From contig BDSL01000034.1 in assembly GCA_003116995.1 (NCBI GenBank), positions 186,001 through 250,000 of the forward strand: 64,000 nt of DNA. The letters are read 5' to 3'. Both the position numbers and the translations under genes were made by a program. The stretch comes from Yamagishiella unicocca (lineage: Eukaryota; Chlorophyta; Chlorophyceae; Chlamydomonadales; Volvocaceae). Of the stretch, positions 38,009 to 51,200 are shown one piece after another (the stretch's first letter is position 1; each line of letters begins with the position of its first letter). Under the pieces are notes generated by a model that was given only the letters and a program-made list of their open reading frames with translations, did no database searches and had not been told where the DNA came from.

Positions 38009-39726
38009 ATGGGCTCTCTCGTCCAGGGTGATGACTTCCAGCACATTCTGCGTCTGCTGAACACGAACGTGGATGGCAAGAACAAGATTATGTACGCCAT
38101 GACGGCCATCAGGGGTATGGGCCGCCGCTTTGCGAACCTGGTCTGCAAGAAGGCTGAGGTTGACCTCAAGAAGCGCGCTGGTGAGGCAATGTTGTTGCTT
38201 CAGTCCGTTCTTTGGGCTCAAACTCGGGGAGAGCAACCTCGAAAACCTGGCGATTTGCAAGAGTATCAATTTGTGGATAGCACCCAGCATGGAGATGCTG
38301 AATATAGCGGAGCTTTGGGGGAGGGCGGTGCCCTGTATAGGTGGGGTGGGGAACTTGTGGTGGGTTTTGATAGGGCAAGTCCGGCCACGGGGCCAAGTTC
38401 CACCGGCTCTCCATACTGATCAGGATGTCAATTCCCCGAATAGGTGAGTGCTCCGCCGACGAGCTGGAGCGCATGATGGGCATCGTCGCCAACCCCCGCG
38501 CGTACAAGATCCCCGACTGGTTCCTGAACAGGCAGAAGGACCACAAGACTGGCCGCTTCAGCCAGGTTGGTTGGGTTTGCGATCGCGTATCTGGAAGACT
38601 TATGGGCGCAATAGCAGTCGGTGTAGTGCTCCAAACACTAGCTAAACCACGGGGCGTGAGGAGTGGGAGTAAGGGAACGAGGGGATGTGAGGGATTATCA
38701 TTTTTTGATGAACACGGTGGACGGGACTGCGGTCGCGGAGTTTGCAGCGGCGAGCCAGCGGCAGGCAGCAGCATAAACCGGTAAAGCCAGTCTGGCGGAC
38801 TGGTAGCTGGAGCTTAAGCTGGCAGTCAGGATCATTATAATGAGCGGACCAGGCGAGGAGGGACTACCGACAGCCGCCGTTGGCAGTAACCTAAGGCGGC
38901 CCTGGTGGCGTTCCGTGGGGTTGTAGCACCCGAAGGCGGCCCTGGTGGTGTTCCAGTGGGGTTGTAGCACCTGAAAGCTCCAGAACCTGTCGCAGTAGCA
39001 CCCGAGGCAGCGGAGAAGATGGCAAGCGTACGTTTGCAGCAGTTCTTTACAAGAAGTTTTGCTACCTGCCGCCGGCGCGGGTCAATGTCCATAGGCAGGC
39101 ACGGAGAAGTTGGGAGAGTTGCTGCAATGAGGTCGCACAGTCACTTGTGCGCCTCATTCACGAGTTGCTCAGGAACCCTCATCAGCAACCGGTCTCTGCG
39201 GTCGGTAGGGCCGATTGGAACCGCGTAAAAGGTGTCCAGTACCCACGGTCCATAATGTCGGATTAGAAGAAGAGAACAAGTCCAGCAACGATCGCAGTTG
39301 GCAGGTCTTCACCTACGCATATCATGCGTAATACAGTTTTCGCGTGTCCAGCATTTTCGTCAATATGGTAGCCCGAATGTCTGCGTGCGTTGCATTCCTT
39401 GACCAGGATGCGTTTCATCATGGCAATCGGGTTGGTGTCGGTCTGGACCCGCGTTCCGACGCTGTAGCCTTATTTACCACATCCGCTAGATGCACCACAC
39501 CACTCGGGAATCTGCCAAGCTCAATTGAGGAACGTTGCTTGTCTGCTTTGTCCCACAGCTTACGTCCTCGAGCTTGGACACGGTCATGCGTGACGACCTG
39601 GAGCGCCTCAAGAAGATCCGCAACCATCGCGGTCTGCGCCACTACTGGGGTCTGCGTGTGCGCGGTCAGCACACCAAGACCACCGGCCGTGCCGGCAAGA
39701 CGGTCGGTGTCGCCAAGAAGAAGTAA
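38009..39726 (+). CDS. RPS18: Cytosolic ribosomal protein uS13 (RPS18)
   Basis: 40S head protein that contacts the P-site tRNA and bridges to the 60S subunit. Three exons: 38009-38180, 38444-38565 and 39559-39726, giving 153 aa (the family is about 152). Signatures are [48 protein letters not shown] and [20 protein letters not shown], and the end is VGVAKKK. The Gly codon split at the first junction ([14 protein letters not shown]) fits exactly. Intron 2 is unusually long (993 nt) and contains a tandem duplication. TGTAA lies at 39855-39859, 130 nt past the stop. Confidence 0.96.
38893..38973. repeat. 40-bp tandem duplication in RPS18 intron 2
   Basis: Copies at 38893-38932 and 38933-38973, sharing AAGGCGGCCCTGGTGG and GGGGTTGTAGCACC. 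Confidence 0.8.
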
Positions 39727-40755
39727 GCTGCCGCGCCAGCTGCTGTTGGTTTGGTTGCTGCCTAGGGACAGGGCGACGGCTGCTCGCGCAGCGGTAGGGT
39801 TCTGGGTGTGCAGTGGCAGGAGCCTAGCGATGGGTGCCTGCCGCTTGGCGGATGTGTAACAAGTGGTCAAGTGCTTCCCACGGCTGCCATGTCTTTGCCG
39901 GCCGGTCCATTTGCTGCAGCCAGCAATAATCATTCCATAGGCTCAGCTGTCCACATCGGAAGGGCGTCGTCCCTATTCTATCCCCGGTGTTGGAGATTCC
40001 GATGCAAGCTCTCGAATGGATGGTGTGGAGAGAGCCGCAGCAAGAAGCTACGCCAATGTCATCGCGCTTGCAGCGACCATCTTTTGCAGCTTATACACAA
40101 TTACTGGACGATACGGGCAGGAGATGCACCATTCAGGAGCTGTGTCGTGCCCCACAGCACTCTATCCGGCCTTGTGCTTTCCTGACTGGCCGACGCCAGG
40201 CCAGATCGTACGCTGTCCAAAGCACTCTGGACCAGGAGGGTAGACACATTCGCGAACAGGTTGCGCGCAATTCGTTACCTCTTCCTGGTGCTGACAAGGG
40301 TACTCACTCTCGGCTGAAGCGTGGCCCACAGTTGCACTGTAATTTGCTAGGAACCTTATGCTCGGCAATGTCGTTACAAGTTTGTAACTGGGCCCCCGTG
40401 TGAGAGTATCCGTTAGCACGGCCGGATGGCAGAGGTGGCGTCCCTACGTGCCAAGGTGGCGCAGGTCAAGTGGGCCCGATGTGCGCACCCTATCCTCCCG
40501 GTTATGATTGTGAGCCAGCTGTCACTTGCAGCCGTAAGCTGCCAGGTGATACACGACACTGTCAGACACGGTGCATTGACACCACGTAAACGGGCATCAC
40601 ACTAACGAGTTTTGACACCAACCGCCTTCACGTCTCCGGAGCTGCACCGAAACCATGACTAGTGCCCGCAAAACGGCTGTTGCAAGGGCCTGACAACGGA
40701 ATTTGTCATCACCAAAAAGCAACATGCGAGGTCTATCAGCTACGCCATCGTCAAT
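39727..40755. other. Intergenic between convergent RPS18 and HINT genes
   Basis: Both 3' ends face in. TGTAA at 39855-39859 serves RPS18. TTACA at 40374-40378 is a candidate minus-strand signal for the HINT gene, about 380 nt past its stop. No gene recognised between them. Confidence 0.55.
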
Positions 40756-42050
<1,295 letters not shown>

Positions 42051-42391
42051 TGCGCGCACCGCCCTTCCCGGAATGCCTACCACCTGGCGACGTAAGCCTG
42101 TGGTAAGGCGCAATGCGGATGTCCTACTTCCTAAACCCTGCAAGGCCATTCGGCCATTCGTTCAGTAACTGGTACAGGGCAACTCGCCAGGTTATTCACA
42201 ATGCATATGTCGTGCACTTGATCACCTACCCGCCTGCAAGGAGTACTCGTGCCCTATGCAAATTACAATACTATTCGATCATAGATTATATTACCGTTGT
42301 CATGACATAGTCCCTATCGCCCCTGCTGCAAGCATTAGGTGATCGACGGAAGTAAACCAACTCCTGGCCGAAAACGGCCTAACACTTCAGG
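42051..42391. promoter_or_regulatory. Gap between divergent HINT and propeller-protein genes
   Basis: 341 bp between two start codons facing apart, so it must hold both promoters unless 5' UTR introns extend them. No recognised element. Confidence 0.35.
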
Positions 42392-45300
42392 ATGCTGGGG
42401 CTAAAATATCCGCTGCCAACAATATCTGGCCGCCAACAGAATGGCTGCGCTGGTTCCAGGGCGCGTGCCTGCTCGCTGGCCCACCGGCCCACTATGTCAG
42501 GCCCCTGGCCTCCAGCAGACTGCGGAGGGGTCGCTCACAGGCGCTACTCCCGCGCAGTGCAGTCTGCCTGCTTGGAAACTACCTCAGCTCCGACATCCAC
42601 TCCTGCTGCGGACTCAGCTGTGAAGCACACTGGCCTTGTGTTTGGAATGGGCGCGGCGGGCAGCTGGGACGAAGCCGCCGTCGGGTCACCCGTGGTGAGG
42701 GTTGAGCAGTGATTCCGGGTACGACACGTCGTACTCTCGCAGGGGAGGGGAGCGGGTGCGGACGGGCTGCACGAGGGGCCACGATACTCTTGGTAGCACT
42801 ACGGTCTTACAGCCCCCTGAGGGAGCAGGCAAACAGCCGCCCTGCACGCCTGACCTCGAAGTCACTACAAACAGGATCCAACGCTCAAAGCGCCAATTCT
42901 TGGGGGTGGCGGTCGATGAAGGCACTGTCGTACGGAACCTGGGCCGTAGACGCAGGGGCTGTCGCTGACTCGGCGCGTTGGCATTCCTGGTTTTCGTACA
43001 TGGTGCCACGTGGTCCCCCCCGGTCCGCTGTCCCCCCGCCCCCTATTCTTCAGGTGCGGTGCTACGTGGGAGACGATGAACAGCGCTGGTACATGTGGTA
43101 CAGCGGCCGGAGAGCGGACTCGCCGGCGGCCAGCGGTGTGGACGCCCTGGCGCCGTCATCCGGCAGCGCAGGTGGGGCGGGGGCGTGGCGAGGAGGGGGG
43201 TGGTGATGGGTTTCAGCTAGGCAACCCACAGGCACGACATAGGCACGACATAGGAGGAAGAGGGGTAGGACGAGGCGGAGGAGAAGGAGGAAGAGGAGGA
43301 GGAGGAACGGGGTTGAGGAGGTGATAGATTGGCGGTTTTATTGGTGGTCTCAGCTGTCTGGCCTTGGGGAGGCAGGGTCAGGGTATGCACTGGGCGAGGC
43401 GCCGAGTGCGGAACTCATTCTTCCAGCACACTGCACCAAACACATACTCCCGGTGCCCCAGCGTAGCAATGGTGGGTCGCACCTCCCGCCGGTGCACCGA
43501 GCTACACTTCGGACGGCTAGGCATACGCCCTTGCAACTGTCCTGCCCCAACGACATAGCCCCGGGGTGCTGTCCCCATATCCGGGGCCCCTCGCGGTTCT
43601 GTCCCCACTGCGGCAGAGCGACCGCCCTGAGGAAAGGCCGCATCCAGCCCCCCAGCGTCGGACACGCGGGACCAAACCCACAGGCCCTTACCGCCACAGT
43701 CGCACCGCAACAGGAGCACCAGTTGCCCTATCCATGCCACTTCTCCTCCCACTCGCTTGGCTGGCCTCCGCACCACTAGCGTAACGCCTCCGCACCACCA
43801 GCGTAACGCCGCACCCGGCGGGGCTCCCGGGGACGCAGGTGTCGCCATCTCGCGTGACGGCATCAGCTGGTTTCGGGGCTACGACGTGGTGGAGGGTTCG
43901 CGGGGGGCGGACGCAGCCAGCGACGTGGGCTCCGTCATGAGCCCCAACTCGGACTGGTGGACCTTCGACACGTGCCACCTGGCGCCGGGAGATGTGCAGG
44001 TGGGTGGGTAGGTGGCGTGTGGGTGGCGGCCACGAGGGGAGGAGAGGGCCGGGGGGCGGCGGCGGGTTTGGGTTGGCTGCAGAGGCGGAGGCGGAGGAGG
44101 GCCGGGGGAGCGATCCGCGGTTGCTGGCTGCCGGGTTGGCGGCGGAGGCGGAGGCGGAGGCGGAGGCGGAGGCGGAGGCGGTGGCGGAGGCGGAGGCGGA
44201 GGCGGAGGCGGTGGCGGCGGAGGCGGTGCAGCGTGAGGGCGACTGAGGTCAGGTATAGCGTAACCCACCCGGTGTTCTCGTAGCCTTGTGGCGCTCAGAG
44301 CGATGGGAACATGGTGGTCTGGGTCGCTGCCTCCCCCGCACTGCGCCACGGGCACCACACCTTCCGCTGTGGCTGCTGTGACCACTGACGCTGCCCGCTG
44401 GCGGCAACTGCCTCCAGACCCCGCCGTGTGCTCACCCAGCTTTTGTCGCCGCACACCGACACATATCGACCCACATCGCGCCACATCGACCCGCATTGAC
44501 CCACATTGACCCAACCCACATCGACCCACATCGACCCACATCGACCCACATCGACCCACACTGACCCACACCGACCCACACCGACCCACACCGACCCACA
44601 TCGACCCACACCGACCCACCGACCCGTGGGCCAGGTCCTCTCCAACAGCTCCGTGAGCAGCGGCGTGGGCGTGTACTGGATGTTCTACTCGGGCGGGGAC
44701 TACGAGCCGGTGCTGCTGCCGGAGGGCTTCCCTGGAGCCGGAGGCAGCGGCGGCAGCCCGCAGCAGCCGGTGGAGGGGTTGCGGCTGCGGCCCGGGTTGG
44801 CCATGAGCCAGGTGGGTGAAGTGGGGAGACGTTGAAGCGGGGGGTGAAGTGGGGAGACGTTGAAGCGGGGGGTGAAGTGGGGAGACGTTGAAGCGGGGGG
44901 CGACACGGGGGGTGGGCGCGGGCTGGGATCCGCCGCCGTATGTATGGCATCACGGGATTATTACTGTGGCGTCGAAAGAGGGGCCTTGTGGCCATATGGC
45001 CTTATACCCTTATGGTCCTATGCAATAACAGTGGTCGCATAAAAAATAAAGCCACATCCGTGGTCGCATTGGCGGGTACAGCTGTGATACCGCAGTGGGT
45101 CGGGCGAGCACGGCAATGGTGATGGCTCGCCGCGTGGATGCTAGGAGGGCCCCGGCGATCTACAGCAGCCGGTCTGACAGCGCCCCTGACCTGCTCTGCG
45201 CGGTCCTCGCAGCAGCTGCCCTCGCACCTGCTCGGCATCAAGCAAGGCCCCCTGGCACCCGCTGTCTTACCCTCTCTTGCCTTCCAGTGCCCACCCACGG

Positions 45301-46663
45301 GCTTCCTCTGATACACCCCTCCTTTCCCTACCCCCGGGTCTTCTTGCTCGCCCTCGTCCCCCCTCCTCCCTGCAGGACGGGCGCAACTGGGCTCGCATCG
45401 AGGCGGACCACCACACGGGAGCGCTGTTCGACGTGGGCGGGCAGGAGGACGCCAATCTGCTGTTCAACGGAAGCATGCAGGTGGGGCCGTGGGGGGGGCT
45501 GTGAGGGGAAACCCGTGGGTGGGGCTGCGAGGGGAAACCCGTGGGTGGGTCGGGGGCCGGGGCTCTTTGGAGGGCGCGGGTTGGGGCTGGCATGGGTGCG
45601 GCGCTAGATCCGGGGCGCAGACGCGCAAGGATGAGGAGTCGGACACGACAAGCGTCTCAACCCAGTCTTACCGCAAAAACATTCAATATTGTGGGGTTTA
45701 CAGCACGCGGGCGTCCATGAGACGAGCAACTGATGGGATTTGATTCTGACGTCCCTCCGCCGGCGCCCCCGGTCCCGCGGATCCCCTTCCTTCCTCCCTC
45801 CATCCCGTCCCCCCTTCCCCCTCCCCCCTTTCCCCCCGGGGGGTTGTATGCAGGTGCTGGCGGTGGGTCCTCGCGACATGCGCATGTACTACACCACCTG
45901 GGACGTGTCCCTCCGGCGCTTCGTGGTGGCCCTGGCCACTTCGCCGGACGGCTTCAAGTGGAACAAAAAGGGCGCCGTGTTCGACCCGGCGGCGCTCGCC
46001 TCCGCCGCCGCCTCCGACGACGAGGACGACGGCGCCGCCGCCTTCGATGCACTGGGCCCCGCCGCCGTCAGCGTCGTCCGCGACGTCGACAACCGCCAGT
46101 TCCTCATGTGCTACGAGGCGGTTGCAACGGACAACCGCCGCAGCATCGGCCTGGCGGTCTCCAAGGACGGCACCTCCTGGCGCCGGTACCCGGCGCCTGT
46201 GCTGACCGCGGAGGGGGCGGAGGCGTGGGACGGAGGCGACGTGGGCAGCCCGTGCGCGGTGTCCATGTCGGCGGGCCGCTGGCGGCTGTACTACGGCGGG
46301 CGAGCGAGCAGCGGGTCCGGTGGGTGCGGGGCCGGGACGGGGGTTGGGATAAGGGCGCACCATCGTGATGTTTACGGGGTGCACTGGCGGCGCATGGCGG
46401 GACCCCCTCGGTTGCCTGCGTCCTGGCACCTTCCTGCCCGCAGAACGGCGCCTCTGCTGCCACCCTGGGGCGCCTCTGCTGCTGCCTACGTCAGCTGCTG
46501 GCAGCGTCCTCAACCCGGCCCATCCCCCCTCACCGCCCGCCGTCCCCTGCCTATCGCTGCAGGTCCCTGGCAGGGCATCGGCCTGGCGCTGAGCGTCGAG
46601 GGCGGCGCCACCTTCGAGGGAGTGCCTGTGCAGTACCGACGGCGCGCGCCCAAGGCCGAGTAG
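42392..46663 (+). CDS. Predicted five-bladed beta-propeller glycosidase-like protein, possibly plastid
   Basis: Seven exons: 42392-42694, 43054-43171, 43839-43999, 44635-44811, 45376-45480, 45854-46319 and 46563-46663, giving 476 aa with phase kept. The N-terminal ~75 residues are Arg/Ser/Ala-rich and poor in acids, suggesting a transit peptide. Blade-like repeats follow: WYMWYSGR, GVAISRDGISWFRG, GVYWMFYSGGDYEPV, LAMSQDGRNWARIE, MRMYYTTWD, LATSPDGFKW, FLMCYEAV, GLAVSKDGTSW, WRLYYGGR and GLALSVEGGATFEG. Alternating (W/Y)YSG and (A)xSxDGxxW motifs are typical of the GH43/GH32-like propeller superfamily (arabinanase, levansucrase, invertase). Catalytic acids cannot be assigned confidently, so it may bind or cut glycans. 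Substrate is unknown. Introns carry many simple repeats. Confidence 0.8.
43764..43807. repeat. 22-bp tandem duplication
   Basis: GCCTCCGCACCAC(T/C)AGCGTAAC at 43764-43785 and 43786-43807, just upstream of exon 3 of the propeller-protein gene. Confidence 0.85.
44138..44226. repeat. (GGCGGA)n hexamer tract
   Basis: About 14 units with occasional GGCGGT variants, in intron 3 of the propeller-protein gene. Purine-rich on the plus strand; gives artificial poly-Gly or poly-Pro frames. Confidence 0.9.
44459..44630. repeat. 10-bp satellite, about 17 copies
   Basis: Unit CGACCCACAT with CAC and TGACC variants, in intron 3 of the propeller-protein gene, directly before the exon 4 acceptor. Units become more regular toward the centre. 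Confidence 0.92.
44816..44899. repeat. 28-bp repeat, three copies
   Basis: GTGAAGTGGGGAGACGTTGA plus AGCGGGGG, starting at 44816, 44844 and 44872, directly after the exon 4 donor of the propeller-protein gene. Confidence 0.92.
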
Positions 46664-48236
46664 ACCCCCCACCCACCACCGCCCCCCACTACCACCACCA
46701 CCGCCGCCATCACCGCCACTACCACCGCCATTACCACCGGCACCCACGCCGTAGTCGGCTGACCGGAGCGGCCCCGGTGGCATCCCGCGCCCTGCGGGGG
46801 TGAGGAGGGCCGGCTGGTCGGGCACCTAGTGCGCAGCTGGAGCCGGCGAGCCCGTGTCGTGCTCGGAGATGCGTCCGCCCGGCGACGAGCGTTGTTCGGG
46901 TTTTTGATAGGGCAGCGCGGGGGCTACATTCCTAGGAGTGTGGTTGAGTGAGTGCGGTTGGCGATTTTGCGGGGTGGTGAAGTCGATGGCATCGGCTGCG
47001 GCGCGTTGTGTCGCATACTCGTGTTGTGTTGTGTTGTGTGGCCAGAAAGAGTGCGAACGCGGCGGCTTCTGGGACCTGTTGCCGTTGGTGAACTGCGAGA
47101 AGGGTGCGAGCAGGGAAGAGAATGAGCTCGAGGGAGGGTGTCGTGCAGCGCACACGTGGGTGGCGCGTGGGAGCAGTCGTTGTGGCGGCGGCCGCGGGCG
47201 GCGGCCGGAGCTCGAGGGTCGGAGCTGTTACGCGGGAGGCCGCCGTCTGAGGCGTCGAGTCCGCGGCGGCGCCGCTTACCCCCGCCAGCCGTGTTGTACC
47301 GTTTTAGGCAGCGCGGCAATTTTGGTGACAGTGAGCGTTTGATAACGGCAGACGCAGTTAAGGCGCCGTGAGGACGCAAGGTAGGCGTAGCAGGTATTGG
47401 TCGTCGTGGGCTGTGGGCTGCATGTGCTGAGAGAGCGGGCGGACTGCGAGGGTCTGGCAGTGCTGTGTGACGGTCGTGGCGTGACGGTCGCGCTGGTAGA
47501 GAGCGGAACTGCCTCTGGCAGATGACACTGCGACGCTTCCGGTTGTCGTGCGGGGCCACCTTGTCGATGGCTTCAAGGGGCTCACGTTCAAGCTGTGACT
47601 TCGGATCAAGTCCGGAGGTGATGGGCTATCCCTTGAAACAGCCGGGTTCCTCAAAGTGTCAAGGAATGGTATGTAGACGTCGAGCAATACCGGTGAGCAA
47701 TGCTAAGCGACAACGGTGCCGGACACCTCGGGGCCATGTACTCCTGTTGCTGCACATTTGTTGATCCAGGTTCACCAGATTATCTTTCAGCAAGAGAAAC
47801 ATTGCACATAGCCTGAACGGGTAAGGACGGGCCGGGACGCCGCACTGACGGGCCGAGCATGGCCGAGCAAGTGTCTTAGCCGTCGGGAACCCCTTGCACC
47901 GCAAGCCGACTAGCACAAAAGAACATGTTCCTTCTTAATGATGCCCGTGGCGGTGCGGTAGACATCCGGCCTGGCGAGCACCTTCTCGGGCGCTTCCAGT
48001 TAACGGGTTGGCGATATTACCTAACGTAAAAACGGACTAAGTAATGGCGAGCCTCGCGCGCACCCGATGCTCATTTTCGTATAGAAGTCGATTAGTACTG
48101 TGTATCCACGATTGAGGGTAGGTTGCACTGGCGACGAGAGCGCATTGATATTGGGCTTCAAGCTGTTCCGCGGTGGCACTGCTATATCACATCACCCACG
48201 CGAACGTCTCTATTACACATCGCGTCTGGGTACATC
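46664..48236. other. Intergenic between propeller and LPMO-like genes
   Basis: GC-rich left half with ACC/CCG simple sequence (46670-46745) and a short GTTGT run near 47020-47040. No exon with a recognisable domain on either strand. The LPMO-like promoter should lie near 48000-48236. Confidence 0.5.
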
Positions 48237-51200
48237 ATGTATTGGGCTATTAGGGCCGTGGGGGTGGTCTTTCTACTGGGGGTTCAGGACGCCGTAAGGC
48301 TGGCATCGGCGCACGGCTACCTCAAGAATCCCATCGCACGTAACTATGCAGGTAATGTTGCGACGCCAGAGATGGATTACTCCACTGAAAGCAAGGGCCT
48401 GGAAGTGAATGGCCAGGTCAGACAGCCGGATAGTAAGCAGCAGTCGTTGTTGGTGTGTTTCTGAAAGCCGATTCCTCAACCTGATCCTAAGACTAGTGCT
48501 GCATACGGCTTGGCCAGCCTTGCCCAGCTGGTGAGGCCCTGTGAGCCCCTGCCCGGCTGGTGAGGCAGGCCCCCGAAGGTTCCAGCCCGCCATTTGCGTC
48601 CTACCTCACGTCTTGCACGTCCTTTGAACCCCTCCGCAGCCCGCATAAACAACAAGTTTTATTGCGAGCATTGCGGCCAAGGCAATGGTGCCGCGGTAGG
48701 TTGAGGGTAGCAAAGGCAGAAACGCTGCCGTATTAGTCACCACCACGACGCACCGCTCGCTCGAAAACTGGCTCCAAGCCGAAGCCGTGCTCGCGACCTC
48801 ACTGTCCCCCTCTTGCCCTCAAGAGTGGACTACGGGTTTTTAGCACTTAACCACATAGTTAGGATACCTCACAACTCTGTCAGTACCTCTTCTACGCACA
48901 AGGGCGCCAATGAGCCACGCGCAAGTCGGGCCCAGTTGGGCCCAGTGCCATGACCCAGGCGTCCGTGAGATGACGTCTGCGCCCCCGCCTGCCTGCACCT
49001 CCCCGCCCCTCGCAGCCTGATGTCTGCGGAAACCCCTTCCAGGTAGGAGTTCATAGCGTCGTACAGGGGCCCACTGGTGGCCAATTGGATGGCCGCAACC
49101 CGGATACTGTGTTGGTGCACGCCTTGCCGGACGGACTGTGGGTGCTGTAGGCGCCAGACGACGTACGTGTATTGCTTGGGCCTGAAGGGCCACCCATGTT
49201 CTTCCACATCCTCCATCCTGAGCTTGTGCGTCTTTTTGTCCAGCGTAGTCTCTGAGGACTACTGCCCTCATCTCCTCATTCCTCAACTTCCCGTCCTGAG
49301 CCCTTTGCCCGCCATGCCTCCATTGCGTGCCCTCCCAAAGGGAAGCACCGGCATCAACTTCACCGACCCCACGCTCTGGTTTGATGGCTTCAAGGCGACC
49401 TGGGTTTCGGGGCAGGAGTTCGACGTCACCATCTACCTGTCCACCAACCACGGCGGCCGCATGGCAATGCGCCTCTGCCCCCAGGACCGCTTCTCCCTCA
49501 CCGCCAGCTGCTTTGACGACCCAGCCAACGAGCTGCGCCGGGTGTCAAGCGACCCGAGGTACAACGGGAAGGTAGGTACGACAGCGGTGCGCTCCGGGGC
49601 GGGGCCGCCGTACCGTCCGTGTACGGACCAGACGACTTAGTGAGGCACGTACGGCCAGTAGTGACGGTCATGGCTCTGCTCTGCAGTACGGCACCCTACT
49701 GTTAACCTGTACGCCCTCCGCCCGCAGGTGTACTGGTACCTTAAGCCCTCCGACTCCGAGATCACTCAGCGCTTCCGCCTGCCCCCCGGGGTCAGCTGCA
49801 CCAACGGATGCGTGCTGCAGTGGTGGGTGGGTGGGCAGATGTCTTCCAGGGGTGGGTCGGCAGAGGGCGGCTCGGTCGGTGTGCTCCAGGGTTTGGTCGG
49901 TACACGTACTCCAGGGGACATACAGGCTAATAATAGCGTAAGAGGCCAGACTCAGCAACGGCGCTACGACAGTGGAGGTGTGTACGATCGACGATATGTG
50001 CATTGTAGCGGGCACTGCGCCGCGGCTGCCGCACGTCAACAGTAGCTCCATGACATCACTGTAACAGGCACAAGCTTACGAATCATTGTTGTAGTAACAG
50101 CTGTTACAGTGGGCCCTAAACCATATGGCAGAGCCATCGGGCGCATCGCGTGACACTGAAAGAGACTGTTAATGGAGCAGCCTAACCCACGAGGACCTGA
50201 TGTGTGCCCGATGTGTCAACATACCGCTAAGCCGCCGCGACAAGCCCGATCCCCTATGTGTATGTGCGGCGCAGGTGGTGGGTTGGCTACCAGAACTGCT
50301 ACCTGCCGTGCGCCAGCCTCGCGGACGACGTCGACGGCGAGTGCGGCAAGAGTGTCAACGGCGCGGGCGTGTGCAGCTCCATCACCCAGACAGAGCAGTT
50401 CAACAACTGCGCAGGTGGGGTTGTGGGGAAGCACGTGGGTCGTACTGCGCAGGTGGGGTTGTGGGGAATCACGTGGGTCGTACTGCGCAGGTGGGGTTGT
50501 GAGGAACCACGTGGGTCGTACTGCGCAGGTGGGGGAGATGACGCGGTAGCTGGGCTACAGTCTAGGCCAGCACGTACCGGTATCTGGCGGCGGGGAGCTG
50601 GCCCGCAGTTTCAGGTGTTCGCCTGCAAGCAGTTTGAATGTTGCAATCTCGTTCGACGTGATACCTTCCCAAACCGTATGGGCGTGTGTGTGTGTGTTTG
50701 CGTGTGTTTGCGTTACTCTTCCCACCCGCCTCTGCCTGCCTCCCCACCACCAGATGTGCTCATCCTGCCTTCGGAGGGAAGCAACGCCCCGCCGCCGGCT
50801 GCCAGCCCAACGCCCAGCCCAAGCCCAGGCATCATCAGTCCCAGCCCCAGTCCCGTTCCGCCGGCTAACAAGCCGTCTCCTCCGTCCCCGAGGCCCTCGC
50901 CGCCAACTTTGCGGCCTCCCAGCCCACGTCCTGCGGGCCCTCGTCCGCCCAGCCCTAAGCCGCCGAAACCACAACCTCCCAGCCCCAAGCCTCCCAGCCC
51001 CAAGCCTCCCAGCCCCAAGCCGCCTGGCCCCAAGCCGCCTGCCCCCAAGCCGCCCAGCCCCGCGCCTCCCGCTCCCCCCCTAGCCCCAGGCCCCGTGTGC
51101 CCTCCCCTGGAGTACAAGTGCTCCGAATGCACCCGGCTCGCCGACGCCGCCAGCAGCAGCACTCTGGGCAGCGGCCTGGCGCTGCCGTGCCAGCAGTGCG

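Noticed and set aside
44459..44630. CRISPR-like regular repeats
   Set aside because: Units are contiguous with no unique spacers and lie in a eukaryotic intron.
43879..44645. Poly-Pro and GRCGSMWV-type open frames on the minus strand
   Set aside because: They arise from the GGCGGA tract and the 10-bp satellite in an intron.
48352..48464. Extension of LPMO exon 1 beyond 48351
   Set aside because: The frame stays open, but only the GCAG/GTAATG donor at 48351 joins exon 2 in phase and gives the expected family sequence.
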